Shown here in pieces: positions 47,620 through 56,819 of a stretch of DNA of 64,000 nt. Both the position numbers and the translations under genes were made by a program. The stretch is taken from contig JAUNVB010000004.1 of NCBI GenBank assembly GCA_030537835.1, positions 21,460-85,459 on the forward strand. Reading direction: 5' to 3'. The notes below the pieces were generated by a model. The model was not told where the DNA came from, ran no database searches, and saw only the letters and a program-made list of their open reading frames with translations. This stretch comes from Andreesenia angusta. GTDB lineage: Bacteria; Bacillota; Clostridia; Tissierellales; Gottschalkiaceae. How positions within the stretch are numbered: position 1 is the stretch's first letter; the number at the start of each line of letters is the position of its first letter.

Positions 47620-49051
47620 TCAAAAATTCATAGATAATATGGGTTTAAAGAAAAGATGGGTATATAGTTATTTTACTTTGACAATAATTATATTAGCTAT
47701 TTTTGAAATAGCATTCACCTATATTATCAGTGCTTATTATTATGATAGTGCTACTCGTCTGCTAAAATATAGAGCAGATAATTCTATACAGTTCTATAAA
47801 TCATATTCTAATAGCGAAAGCTATGATATAAATGATCTAGCAAAACAGATTATAAAAGACTTTGGAACGAAAAAAAATGATTCAATAGAATTGCAGGTGC
47901 TTGATCTATCAGGAAATATAATAGTAAGTTCTACGGGGTTTACGAATGAGAATAAAATCAATACCCCGGATTTTAAAGAAGCTCTAAAAGGAAAAATATA
48001 TAATTGGCGAGGAGATTCAATTGTAAGTCATGAGCCTATTATGGCTACATCCCATCCAGTAATGAACTCTGATAATGAAATAAAAGGAATTGTAAGATAT
48101 ATTATCTCTTTAGAAAATATTAATAAAAGCATAGAAAATGCACTTTTCATGTCTTTTGTAGTCATAATAGTGATTTTGTTCGTAGTAAGTGTTGTAAGTT
48201 ATGCTTTTGGTAGGACTATAATAAAACCTATCAATGAAATAAATAAAGTAGCTAAAAAAATGGCAGAAGGTCAGTATTCAGAAAGAATAAATACTAAATA
48301 TAATGATGAGATAGGTGAATTAGCTGACACATTAAATAATATGGCTGAAGAAATTGTCAGGACTAATAATTTAAAAAATGATTTTATATCATCTATATCA
48401 CATGAATTAAGGACTCCTCTTACATCTATAAAGGGATGGAGTGAAACCATATTAACTGGTAATTTTGAGGATAAAGAAGAGACTAGTATGGGTCTAAAGA
48501 TAATAATTAAGGAAACGACAAGACTTTCAAAAATGGTAGAAGAACTTTTGGACTTTTCAAAAATGGAAAGTGGAAGAAAGGTATTGTATTTAGAAGAAGT
48601 TAATTTAGCGACAGAAATTGAAGAGGTAATAAATATAACTAAAAGAAGGGCTCAACATGAAGGAATAGATCTAATATATACAAAAGAAGGCGAGATTCCT
48701 AATATACTTGGAGATTTCAATAGATTGAAACAAGTATTTATAAATATAATAGATAATGCTATTAAATTTACAGAAGCAGGCAAGAGTGTAAAGGTTAGAA
48801 TATATTCAAATGAAGAGGAAGTATTAATAGATATTGAGGATGAAGGTATTGGAATTCCAGATTCTGATATAGACTTTGTTAAAGAAAAGTTTTTTAAAGG
48901 GAAGAGCAAGAAATCAGGCAGTGGAATAGGTTTAGCCATAAGTAATGAAATTATGGAAATGCATAAAGGTAAATTGAATATAATAAGTGAAGATGGTGTA
49001 GGAACTAAGATAACACTTGTTTTTCCTAAGATAAAAGAAAATCTAGAGTAA
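47603..49051 (+). CDS. membrane sensor histidine kinase
   Basis: The ~482-residue kinase has two membrane helices (about residues 20-45 and 175-197) flanking an extracytoplasmic sensor of ~130 residues, a HAMP linker, the H-box SSISHELRTPLTSIKGW, the N-box FINIIDNAIKF and G-boxes DEGIGIPDSD and GSGIGLAIS. The ATG at 47603 follows AGGAAA and overlaps the regulator gene; an upstream ATG at 47579 is less likely. The signal is unknown; the upstream lipoprotein is the best candidate accessory. Confidence 0.92.
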   Translation: MIRRFSQKFIDNMGLKKRWVYSYFTLTIIILAIFEIAFTYIISAYYYDSATRLLKYRADNSIQFYKSYSNSESYDINDLAKQIIKDFGTKKNDSIELQVLDLSGNIIVSSTGFTNENKINTPDFKEALKGKIYNWRGDSIVSHEPIMATSHPVMNSDNEIKGIVRYIISLENINKSIENALFMSFVVIIVILFVVSVVSYAFGRTIIKPINEINKVAKKMAEGQYSERINTKYNDEIGELADTLNNMAEEIVRTNNLKNDFISSISHELRTPLTSIKGWSETILTGNFEDKEETSMGLKIIIKETTRLSKMVEELLDFSKMESGRKVLYLEEVNLATEIEEVINITKRRAQHEGIDLIYTKEGEIPNILGDFNRLKQVFINIIDNAIKFTEAGKSVKVRIYSNEEEVLIDIEDEGIGIPDSDIDFVKEKFFKGKSKKSGSGIGLAISNEIMEMHKGKLNIISEDGVGTKITLVFPKIKENLE

Positions 49052-49093
49052 AAAAACAGGAAATCATATTTTTATATGGTTTTCTGTTTTTTT
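49052..49093 (+). terminator. intrinsic terminator after the sensor kinase
   Basis: An A-rich arm ending in CAGGAAATCATAT pairs with ATATGGTTTTCTG and is followed by T7. Confidence 0.8.
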
Positions 49094-49173
49094 AAATTTC
49101 ATCAAAATTACTATTTTTATATTGTCTTTAATGTGAAGGTTTACAGTAGTTTAAAAATTAACAAATATAAAAA

Positions 49174-49220
49174 ACACAATATATAGTAGTATTACGATTT
49201 TAGGGTGGAATATATAGTAA
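49174..49220. promoter_or_regulatory. pair of NrdR boxes upstream of nrdD
   Basis: ACACAATATATAGTAG (49174-49189) and a second copy with core GAATATATAGTA (49205-49220) match the NrdR box ACACWATATATWGTGT. Their centres are 31 bases apart, three helical turns, which is the typical spacing. Confidence 0.85.
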
Positions 49221-49257
49221 ATATATTATATAATAGTTTTATCGAGGAGGAGCAAAT

Positions 49258-51414
49258 ATGGATATTTTAACGGTAATAAAAAGAGATGGATCAAAAGTAG
49301 ATTTCAATGGACAGAAGATAGTAATAGCTATAGAAAAAGCTATGAAGAATGGATCGGGTATGTACGAATCAGGAGTAGCAGAAAAAATTGCAGAAGAAAT
49401 AGAGGCGTTCGCAAAGGAAATAAGAAAGCCTATGACTATATATCAAATAGAAGATTTAGTATATTATAAATTGGTTAAATACGGACATGCATGTACTGCA
49501 AGAGCATATGAGGGATATAGAGCGGTTCAAAGCTTTAAAAGAACAGTTAATACGACTGATGATAATATATTAGGATTATTAAATAGAACTAATAAGGAAG
49601 TAATGAAAGAGAATTCGAATAAGAATTCGAAAATTTCCTCTACACAGAGGGATTTAATAGCAGGAGAAGTTTCTAAAGACATTGCTAGAAGAAAAATTTT
49701 ACCAGCAGATATAGTTCAAGCGCATGACGATGGAGCAATACATATGCATGATATGGACTATATAATACAACCTATGTTTAACTGTTGTTTGATAAATTTA
49801 AAAGATATGTTAGATAATGGGACGGTTATAAATGGAAAAAAAATAGATTCTCCTAAATCTTTCCAAGTAGCTTGCACTGTGACTACACAAATAATAGCAC
49901 AAGTTGCTTCAGGACAGTTTGGAGGGCAGAGTATAAATGGTATAGATAGAATACTAGCACCATATGCTAGAAAATCCTTTGAAAAGCATTTAAAGACTAT
50001 AATAGATGAACAAAAAGAAATATATAAAATAGAAGTAGATATGAAAAAAGCAGAAGAGGTTGCTTGGTTAAGAACAAAAAAAGAAATAAAAGATGGAGTT
50101 CAAACGATTCAATATCAGATTAATACACTTATGACGACGAATGGACAAGCTCCATTTGTAACTCTATTCATGCATTTTGATGAAGGATTTGAATATGAAA
50201 AAGAGGCATCGCTTATAACAGAAGAAATATTGAGTCAGAGATTAGAAGGAATTAAGAATGAGCAGAATGTCTATATAACTCCAGCATTTCCTAAGTTAAT
50301 ATATGTTTTAGATGAACATAATGTACATGAAGATAGTAAATATTATTATTTGACTAAGCTTGCAGCAAAATGTACGGCAAAGAGGATGTATCCAGACTAT
50401 ATATCTGCAAAGAAAATGAAAGAGATGTATGAAGGTCAAGTTTATAGTCCTATGGGATGTAGAGCTTTCCTATCACCTTATAGAGACGAAAGTGGCAAAT
50501 ATATAGCAGATGGGAGATTCAATATGGGAGTAGTTTCTATAAATCTTCCACAGATAGGAATTCTTTCAAATGGAGATGAAAAACTATTTTTCGATCTTCT
50601 AGACAAGAGATTAGATCTATGTAAAAGAGCACTTATGTTAAGATACGATCTTTTAAAAGATGTTACAACGGATGCATCGCCAATCCATTGGCAATACGGA
50701 GCTATATCGAGATTAGAAAAGGGTGAAAAAATATACCCACTTCTTCAAAATGGATATGCAACTATATCTCTTGGATATATAGGAATATATGAAGCAACTA
50801 AATTAATAAAAGGAGTTTCTCATACAGATCCAAGAGGAACAGATTTTGCCATTAAAGTTATGGAAGTATTAAATGATCATATAGAAGAATGGAAAGAAGA
50901 AACAGGAATTGGATTTGCATTATACGGAACTCCTGCAGAGAGTTTGACTCATAGATTCTGCTCTATAGATAGAAGTAGATTTGGAGAAATAGAAGAGATA
51001 ACGGATAAAGGATATTATACTAATTCATATCATGTATTCGTTGGAGAAGATATAACAGTATTTGATAAATTTAAGTTCGAATCTCAATTCCAAGAGATGT
51101 CTAAAGGTGGATGTATATCTTATGTTGAGATACCTAATTTAAATAATAATACTGAAGCTGTAGAAACTATGATAAAGTATATTTATGATAATATAGGTTA
51201 TGCGGAATTTAATACAAAATCGGATTATTGTCATATATGTGGTTATGATCAAGAGATAATATTAAATGAAAATGATGAGTGGGAATGTCCACAATGTCAT
51301 AATAAAGATGAGTCAAAGATGAATGTTACTAGGAGAACTTGTGGATATCTAGGAGAAAACTTCTGGAATGAAGGAAGAACTAAGGAAATAAAAGACAGAG
51401 TACTCCATATATAA
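49258..51414 (+). CDS. nrdD: anaerobic ribonucleoside-triphosphate reductase
   Basis: The 718-residue class III reductase has an N-terminal ATP-cone (about residues 1-95), the ten-stranded barrel core with NGQAPFVT and the active-site Cys regions, a C-terminal zinc site CHICGYDQ...CPQCHN, and the glycyl-radical loop RRTCGYLGENFWNEGR with Gly near residue 694. It makes dNTPs without oxygen after activation by NrdG, encoded next. AGGAGGAGC precedes the ATG. Two NrdR boxes upstream indicate repression when dATP is plentiful. Confidence 0.97.
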   Translation: MDILTVIKRDGSKVDFNGQKIVIAIEKAMKNGSGMYESGVAEKIAEEIEAFAKEIRKPMTIYQIEDLVYYKLVKYGHACTARAYEGYRAVQSFKRTVNTTDDNILGLLNRTNKEVMKENSNKNSKISSTQRDLIAGEVSKDIARRKILPADIVQAHDDGAIHMHDMDYIIQPMFNCCLINLKDMLDNGTVINGKKIDSPKSFQVACTVTTQIIAQVASGQFGGQSINGIDRILAPYARKSFEKHLKTIIDEQKEIYKIEVDMKKAEEVAWLRTKKEIKDGVQTIQYQINTLMTTNGQAPFVTLFMHFDEGFEYEKEASLITEEILSQRLEGIKNEQNVYITPAFPKLIYVLDEHNVHEDSKYYYLTKLAAKCTAKRMYPDYISAKKMKEMYEGQVYSPMGCRAFLSPYRDESGKYIADGRFNMGVVSINLPQIGILSNGDEKLFFDLLDKRLDLCKRALMLRYDLLKDVTTDASPIHWQYGAISRLEKGEKIYPLLQNGYATISLGYIGIYEATKLIKGVSHTDPRGTDFAIKVMEVLNDHIEEWKEETGIGFALYGTPAESLTHRFCSIDRSRFGEIEEITDKGYYTNSYHVFVGEDITVFDKFKFESQFQEMSKGGCISYVEIPNLNNNTEAVETMIKYIYDNIGYAEFNTKSDYCHICGYDQEIILNENDEWECPQCHNKDESKMNVTRRTCGYLGENFWNEGRTKEIKDRVLHI

Positions 51415-51425
51415 TTGAATAAAGA

Positions 51426-51466
51426 AATGAAAGGTCTTAATTATATTATAGGGCCTTTCATTATGT
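51426..51466 (+). terminator. hairpin between nrdD and nrdG (possible attenuating terminator)
   Basis: AATGAAAGGTC pairs with GGCCTTTCATT (11 bp, one G-U pair); TTATGTTTT follows. The tail is imperfect, so partial read-through into nrdG is likely. Confidence 0.55.
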
Positions 51467-51486
51467 TTTAATAAGGATATGATTTT

Positions 51487-51984
51487 ATGAAATATGCTCA
51501 AATAAGAAAGTATGATGTCGCAAATGGAACAGGAATAAGAACAACGATTTTTGTTACTGGTTGCACTCATGATTGCCATAATTGTTTTAATAAATTATAT
51601 CAAGATTTTAATTATGGCGAAGAATGGACAGAGAAACAGACAGATCTAGTGATTTCTTATTTAAAAGAAGATATGGTCGGAGGCTTATCAATATTAGGTG
51701 GGGAGCCCTTCCAAAATAGCAAGGCACTTACGCAGATTGTAAAAGATATAAAAAAAGAAGTGGATAAGAGTATATGGATATGGTCTGGATACACTTATGA
51801 TGAGATAATAAAAGATGAAGAAAAAAAAGAATTACTAAAAGAATGCGACATATTGGTAGATGGGAGATTTGTAGAAGAATTGAAGAATTTAGCTCTAAAA
51901 TTCAGAGGTTCATCTAATCAAAGAATTATAGATATAAAAGAATCGTTAAGAGAGAATAGAATAGTAGAAATAGATCAGATATAA
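51487..51984 (+). CDS. nrdG: anaerobic ribonucleotide reductase activating protein
   Basis: The 165-residue radical-SAM activase has the cluster motif CTHDCHNC (residues 21-28), with TGIRTTIFVTG before and LGGEPFQ after. It generates the glycyl radical in NrdD. The short length without an extra ferredoxin domain is typical for NrdG rather than pyruvate formate-lyase activase. It is followed by a palindromic terminator. Confidence 0.95.
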   Translation: MKYAQIRKYDVANGTGIRTTIFVTGCTHDCHNCFNKLYQDFNYGEEWTEKQTDLVISYLKEDMVGGLSILGGEPFQNSKALTQIVKDIKKEVDKSIWIWSGYTYDEIIKDEEKKELLKECDILVDGRFVEELKNLALKFRGSSNQRIIDIKESLRENRIVEIDQI

Positions 51985-52014
51985 AGCTTATATAATATTA
52001 TATAAGCTTTTTTT
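51983..52014 (+). terminator. palindromic terminator after nrdG
   Basis: A 28-base perfect palindrome centred on AATATT, beginning AAAGCTTATAT, is followed by T residues. Confidence 0.85.
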
Positions 52015-52074
52015 ATATCAAAATAATATCTGTGATATAATAAAATTCAATATATTAACTGGAGGAAACAAGCT

Positions 52075-53004
52075 ATGAAAAAAAGAAAGATTGTAAATAT
52101 GATCTTATCCATTATAATATTACTCAGTACTACATTTGGAATTGCTGATACAGAGATTCAAGATGATATATTATATACAGAGCCTTTTGCTCTACTGACG
52201 ACAGATAGTTCTATAAAAGATGGAGCCGAAGATATACCAATAGATTATAGAATGGTATTAGTATTTAATAGAAATATTGCTAGCTCAGATATTATAAATT
52301 CAAATAAGAAATTAATAAATCTATTTGATAGTAGCGGAAATTCAATACCTATAGAAGTAGTTCCTTATATTTCAGATCAAAATGAAGAATACTTAACAGC
52401 AGTAGAAATTAAACCTAATGAAGAATTAAAAAAAGGTTCATCTTATATTATAAAGATAGATGAAGGAATAGAATCAGAAGGTAAGGAAGACAGACTGAAT
52501 AGTGCTTATAGTATAAACTTCAATACAGAAAGAGATAATTTGATCAATCAGAATGAAGAAGCAAATAATATATCAGATACAGATTCTAATCAGAATACAA
52601 ATGATCTAGAAAGTGATGTTGAACTAGCAAGAAGACAGAATAAGATAATAGAAGAAAATATGAAAAAAAATAATTCGGATAAGAAGGATATAGAAGGAAA
52701 TAATATAGAAAAACCAACAGAAGATAAAAATGAAAATGCAATTAAAGAGAATCCTAAATTAGAAGAAGAAAAAATAAAAGAAGAAAATGAAATGAAAAAT
52801 GAAAAAAGTCCAGTTAAATTCTTTTTAATACTTTTTGTATTAGTAGCTATAATAGTTGTGATTATATTAATAGTAAATAAGATGAATAGAGAAAAAGAGA
52901 ATAAAATCTTAGAAGAAAAGATGAATAGAGAAAAATATAAAGCAAATACTAAAGAAGAAATAGATAATGAAGAGGAAAAAGATAAACTAGGTAAAAATAG
53001 ATAA
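52075..53004 (+). CDS. membrane-anchored protein with SbsA-type Ig-like domain
   Basis: The 309-residue protein has a signal peptide (about residues 1-24), an SbsA/Big_5-like Ig domain (about 40-160: VPIDYRMVLVFNRNI-like start, LKKGSSYIIKIDEGI), a 90-residue Asn/Glu/Lys-rich unstructured linker, and one membrane helix near residues 247-268 followed by a charged cytoplasmic tail with a repeated MNREK segment. It is probably displayed at the cell wall. No catalytic motif is visible. Confidence 0.7.
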   Translation: MKKRKIVNMILSIIILLSTTFGIADTEIQDDILYTEPFALLTTDSSIKDGAEDIPIDYRMVLVFNRNIASSDIINSNKKLINLFDSSGNSIPIEVVPYISDQNEEYLTAVEIKPNEELKKGSSYIIKIDEGIESEGKEDRLNSAYSINFNTERDNLINQNEEANNISDTDSNQNTNDLESDVELARRQNKIIEENMKKNNSDKKDIEGNNIEKPTEDKNENAIKENPKLEEEKIKEENEMKNEKSPVKFFLILFVLVAIIVVIILIVNKMNREKENKILEEKMNREKYKANTKEEIDNEEEKDKLGKNR

Positions 53005-53009
53005 ACAAG

Positions 53010-53068
53010 GCCAATAGTTAACCGCTAGATATATATGGGTTGACTATTGGCTTTTTTTTATCTATAAT
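53010..53068 (+). promoter_or_regulatory. BirA operator overlapping a consensus promoter of bioY-bioB
   Basis: AATAGTTAACC, 14 bases, GGTTGACTATT is a BirA-type inverted repeat. Its right arm contains the -35 box TTGACT (53040-53045), and TATAAT (53063-53068) follows after exactly 17 bases. The longer GCC/GGC-extended arms followed by eight T residues can also act as the terminator of the upstream gene. Confidence 0.8.
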
Positions 53069-53099
53069 CTATCTATATAATAAAAAATGAGGTGATGGT

Positions 53100-53657
53100 T
53101 TGAAGACTAGAGACATCATATTGATAGCATTATTTGCTGGATTAAGTGTAGTAGGAGCTTATATATCAATACCTTTACCTCCTGTTCCAATTACTTTTCA
53201 AAATATGATTTGTATCTTAGCAGGGGGAATATTAGGAAGTAAAAAAGGAGCAATATCTCAAATCGTATATACGATAATGGGGTTAATAGGCTTGCCTGTA
53301 TTTGCTGGTGGGAAAGGAGGACTTTCTCATATAATATCACCTACTTTCGGCTATATTTTAGGATTTATAATCTGTGCTTATATTGTTGGGAAAATTAAGG
53401 AGAAGAGTGAAAATACAGATATCAGAATTCTGATAATAGGTTCTCTTATAGGAACGATAATAATATATTTATTTGGAACAATATATCTATATGGAATAAT
53501 GAATTTAGCACTAAATAAATCAATTAGTATAATAGCTGCTATAAAAATAGCTGTTCTGCCATTCTTTATCAAAGATATAATAGTTGCAATAGTATCAGGT
53601 ATTATATCTTCTGCAGTACTTAAAAAATTAAATAAAGTAGGTATTTTAGATGTATAA
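53100..53657 (+). CDS. bioY: biotin transporter BioY
   Basis: The 185-residue protein has six predicted helices and the BioY signature LPPVPITFQNMICILAGG near residues 25-42 and GGKGGLSHIISPTFGYILG (about 70-88). BioY is the biotin-binding S component of ECF transporters. The start is TTG at 53100 after GAGGTGATGG. The stop overlaps bioB by eight bases. A BirA operator at the promoter indicates biotin control. Confidence 0.95.
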   Translation: MKTRDIILIALFAGLSVVGAYISIPLPPVPITFQNMICILAGGILGSKKGAISQIVYTIMGLIGLPVFAGGKGGLSHIISPTFGYILGFIICAYIVGKIKEKSENTDIRILIIGSLIGTIIIYLFGTIYLYGIMNLALNKSISIIAAIKIAVLPFFIKDIIVAIVSGIISSAVLKKLNKVGILDV

Positions 53658-54618
53658 GAAAGAAATATTGAAACTTAAGGATAAAGTCTTAAATGGATAT
53701 TTATTGAATAAAGAGGAAGCGAATTATCTGATAAAAATAGATAATTACTATTTAGAAGATATTTTATTGGCATCGAGAGCTATTAAAGATAAGTATATAG
53801 GGAAAAGAATAAGCCTTTGTAGTATAATAAGCGGTAAAGTAGGAAGATGTTCTGAAGATTGCAAGTTCTGTGCTCAATCTGCTCACTATAATACAGAGAT
53901 AGAGGAAACAGGACTTCCTACCTATGAAGAATTTAAAAACAGAGCGATAGAGAGTGAAAGCTTTGGGATTAAAAGATTTTCTTTAGTCTCTAGTGGAAGA
54001 TATGTAGATAAATCTGATTTTGAAATCATAGTGAAATACTATACTGAATTGAAAAAGGAGTCGAATATAGAATTATGTGCATCATTAGGTATTTTAGATT
54101 ATGAAGATTTGAAAAAATTAAAAAAATCAGGAGTTAAAAGATATCATCACAATATAGAGACAAGCAAAAGAAAGTTTAAGGATATTTGTAGTACGCATAA
54201 ATATATCGACAGAATTGAAACGATTAAAAAAGCAAAAAGAGCAGGTCTTAAAATATGTTCAGGTGGAATAATAGGTATGGGAGAAAGTTTAGAAGATCGA
54301 ATAGAATTTATAATGGAATTAAGAGAATTAAAAGTAGATTCAATACCTATAAATATATTAGATCCAATAAAAGGAACACCATTAGAAAAACAAGATAATT
54401 TAAGTGAAGAGGAGATATTAAAAACATTAGGAGTTTTTCGAATGGTATATCCTACAGTTGAGTTAAGATTTGCTGGAGGAAGAAGAATGATTAAAAAATT
54501 ACAGATACGAGGTATTGAGACTTCGGTTAATGGTATGATAACTGGAGATTTTTTAACTACTATAGGAAATAGCATAGAAGAAGATTTAATAATGATAAGA
54601 GATTATGAGATAGTTTAA
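53650..54618 (+). CDS. bioB: biotin synthase
   Basis: The 322-residue radical-SAM enzyme has CSEDCKFCAQSAHY (cluster Cys at about residues 65, 69 and 72) and YHHNIETSKRKF, and the C-terminal ETSVNGMITGDFLTT that is diagnostic for BioB. It inserts sulfur into dethiobiotin. No other bio genes are in the window, so this organism may use imported dethiobiotin or have the remaining genes elsewhere. Translation is coupled to bioY. Confidence 0.95.
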   Translation: MYKKEILKLKDKVLNGYLLNKEEANYLIKIDNYYLEDILLASRAIKDKYIGKRISLCSIISGKVGRCSEDCKFCAQSAHYNTEIEETGLPTYEEFKNRAIESESFGIKRFSLVSSGRYVDKSDFEIIVKYYTELKKESNIELCASLGILDYEDLKKLKKSGVKRYHHNIETSKRKFKDICSTHKYIDRIETIKKAKRAGLKICSGGIIGMGESLEDRIEFIMELRELKVDSIPINILDPIKGTPLEKQDNLSEEEILKTLGVFRMVYPTVELRFAGGRRMIKKLQIRGIETSVNGMITGDFLTTIGNSIEEDLIMIRDYEIV

Positions 54619-54690
54619 AATTATTAATTATAGAAAAATAATAAAATCTATACTATAATAGTAGTACTAAATATATGCGGAGGAATAAGA

Positions 54691-55161
54691 GTGAAAATTA
54701 TAGAGATACCTGGTTTTAGGAGTATTCATATTGAACATTTAGTACTAGATTATAATGGAACTTTAGCTGTAGATGGAAAAGTTATAGATGGAGTTAGAGA
54801 TAGAATTAAAAAATTAAGCAAGGAAATTAAAGTTCATATACTAGCAACAGACACATTTAGTGTTGCCAACTCTGAGTTTGAAGACTATGATGTAGAAATT
54901 AAGATAATGAACTCTGATGATTCTGCAATTCATAAAAGAAAAACAGTTGAGACTTTAGGAAATCAAAATACTGTATGCATTGGTAATGGATTTAATGATA
55001 TAGAAATGATGAAAGTAGCAGGACTATCATTAGGTATTGTTCAATCAGAAGGAATGAGTGGAAAATTAGTTTTTTATTCAGATATAATCTATAACAATAT
55101 AATAGATGCATTAGATGCATTAGACAATACTAATAGAATCCGTTCTATCCTCAGAGGTTAA
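54691..55161 (+). CDS. HAD-superfamily hydrolase, P-type-ATPase-like
   Basis: The 156-residue protein has the HAD nucleophile motif LDYNGTLAVDG (about residues 18-28), ILATDT (motif II), a Lys near 85 and GNGFNDIEMMKVAGLS (motif IV), in the compact arrangement of the P-domain of P-type ATPases but without membrane parts. Such free domains are soluble phosphatases of unknown substrate. The start is GTG after GGAGGAATAAGA. It is followed by the tRNA-Ser promoter. Confidence 0.8.
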   Translation: MKIIEIPGFRSIHIEHLVLDYNGTLAVDGKVIDGVRDRIKKLSKEIKVHILATDTFSVANSEFEDYDVEIKIMNSDDSAIHKRKTVETLGNQNTVCIGNGFNDIEMMKVAGLSLGIVQSEGMSGKLVFYSDIIYNNIIDALDALDNTNRIRSILRG

Positions 55162-55162
55162 A

Positions 55163-55191
55163 TTGACATCAAATATTTATTCTGTTATAAT
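55163..55191 (+). promoter_or_regulatory. consensus promoter of tRNA-Ser and probably the SRP RNA
   Basis: TTGACA, 17 bases, TATAAT, both hexamers perfect, with TG one base before the -10 box. The tRNA begins 14 bases downstream. Confidence 0.9.
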
Positions 55192-55204
55192 TGTTTCATA
55201 AGCT

Positions 55205-55295
55205 GGAAAGATGGCCGAGCTGGCTGAAGGCGCTCGCCTGGAACGCGGGTAGGCAGGAAACTGTCTCGTGGGTTCAAATCCCACTCTTTCCGCCA
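55205..55295 (+). tRNA. tRNA-Ser (anticodon GGA)
   Basis: Acceptor arms GGAAAGA and TCTTTCC pair; the anticodon loop CTGGAAC reads GGA; a long variable arm (about 55249-55269) is present, as in all bacterial tRNA-Ser; the T loop is GGGTTCAAATCCC; CCA is encoded. It lies 24 bases upstream of the SRP RNA. Confidence 0.97.
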
Positions 55296-55318
55296 ACTTA
55301 TAAATTTAAACAATTTTT

Positions 55319-55587
<269 letters not shown>

Positions 55588-55602
55588 TTTTTATTTGAAT
55601 TT

Positions 55603-55622
55603 GGGCGAAAGCTCTTTTTTTT
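55603..55622 (+). terminator. terminator after the SRP RNA
   Basis: GGGC-GAAA-GCTC, a GNRA-type tetraloop hairpin, is followed by a long T run. A first T run directly follows the RNA at 55587. Confidence 0.75.
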
Positions 55623-55630
55623 TACTTAAT

Positions 55631-55658
55631 ACCAAGTAATCTTACTTTAATACTTGGT
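55631..55658. repeat. inverted repeat upstream of the cystathionine lyase-like gene
   Basis: ACCAAGTA and TACTTGGT are separated by 12 bases, 22 bases before the start codon. It may be an operator or a leader hairpin close to the ribosome site. Confidence 0.5.
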
Positions 55659-55679
55659 TATATATGGAGGTTTGTTAAA

Positions 55680-56819
55680 TTGAAAAAAGAAACAATTTGT
55701 GTTCATGGAGAACAAAATAGTGAAAACTCATTCGGTGCTATATCAGTGCCAATATATCAAACAGCATCCTTTTCACATCCATCATTAGGAGAGAGTACAG
55801 GATACGATTATTCTAGACTTCAAAATCCAACTAGAGAAGAACTTGAAAATATTATGACTAGTCTAGAAAACGGGATAGATTCGATGGCTTTTTCAACTGG
55901 AATGGCTGCAATATCAGCATTAATGGAACTTTTTGAGCCTGGAGATCATATAATAGCGTCAGATGATCTATATGGTGGAACCCCAAGGCTTTTTGATAAT
56001 ATATCTAAAAAAAATAAAATAGAAATAGATTATATAGATACTTCTGACTTAATAGGAGTGAAAAATCTAATTAAGGAAAATACTAAAGCATTATTTATTG
56101 AAACACCGACTAATCCAATGATGCAGATAACAGATTTAAAAGCTATATCAAAGATAGGAAAAGAGCAGAATCTTATAGTAATAGTTGATAATACTTTCTT
56201 ATCACCATATTTTCAAAACCCATTATCATTAGGTGCTGATATAGTAGTACATAGTGGGACTAAATATATAGGAGGTCATAATGATACATTAGGAGGTTTT
56301 CTAACTACTAATTCTCAAGAATTGTCTGATAGATTAAGATTTATATTTAAGACTATAGGATCTTGTTTAGGCCCTATGGATAGTTGGTTAATGATTAGAG
56401 GAATAAAGACCTTAGCTATTAGAATGAAAAAACAAGAAGAGAATGCTATGAAAATAGCTAAATGGCTTAAGAAAAGTGATAAAGTGAAGAAGGTCTTTTA
56501 TATAGGATTGCCAGATCATCCACAGTATGAAATCAGTAAATCTCAATCTAGAGGTTTTGGAGCAATGATATCATTTGAAGTAGATAGTTATGAAACAGTT
56601 GTAAATGTATTAGAAAATATAAAGATTATAAAATTTGCTGAAAGTTTAGGTGGAGTAGAGTCTCTTATGACATTTCCTAAGATTCAGACTCATGCAGATG
56701 TTGATGAGAAGATATTAGAAGCTAAGGGAGTAAATGATAGATTGCTTAGATTATCTGTAGGTATAGAAGATATTGATGATTTAATAAAAGACTTAGAATC
56801 AGCTCTTGGAGGTATATAA
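55680..56819 (+). CDS. Cys/Met-metabolism PLP enzyme (cystathionine gamma-synthase/lyase family)
   Basis: The 379-residue fold-type I enzyme has the PLP lysine in VVHSGTKYIGGHNDTLGG (about residue 198), YDYSRLQNPTRE near 42, SDDLYGGTPRLF and the C-terminal LRLSVGIEDIDDLI. Members act as cystathionine gamma-synthase, gamma-lyase, beta-lyase or methionine gamma-lyase; the sequence does not settle which. The start is TTG at 55680 with TGGAGG upstream. The next gene, directly adjacent, is a PatB/MalY-type C-S lyase, so the pair probably handles cystathionine and homocysteine. Confidence 0.88.
   Translation: MKKETICVHGEQNSENSFGAISVPIYQTASFSHPSLGESTGYDYSRLQNPTREELENIMTSLENGIDSMAFSTGMAAISALMELFEPGDHIIASDDLYGGTPRLFDNISKKNKIEIDYIDTSDLIGVKNLIKENTKALFIETPTNPMMQITDLKAISKIGKEQNLIVIVDNTFLSPYFQNPLSLGADIVVHSGTKYIGGHNDTLGGFLTTNSQELSDRLRFIFKTIGSCLGPMDSWLMIRGIKTLAIRMKKQEENAMKIAKWLKKSDKVKKVFYIGLPDHPQYEISKSQSRGFGAMISFEVDSYETVVNVLENIKIIKFAESLGGVESLMTFPKIQTHADVDEKILEAKGVNDRLLRLSVGIEDIDDLIKDLESALGGI

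Noticed and set aside
54147..54575. Minus-strand reading frame opposite bioB
   Set aside because: The conserved radical-SAM enzyme is on the other strand, and this frame has no homologous features.
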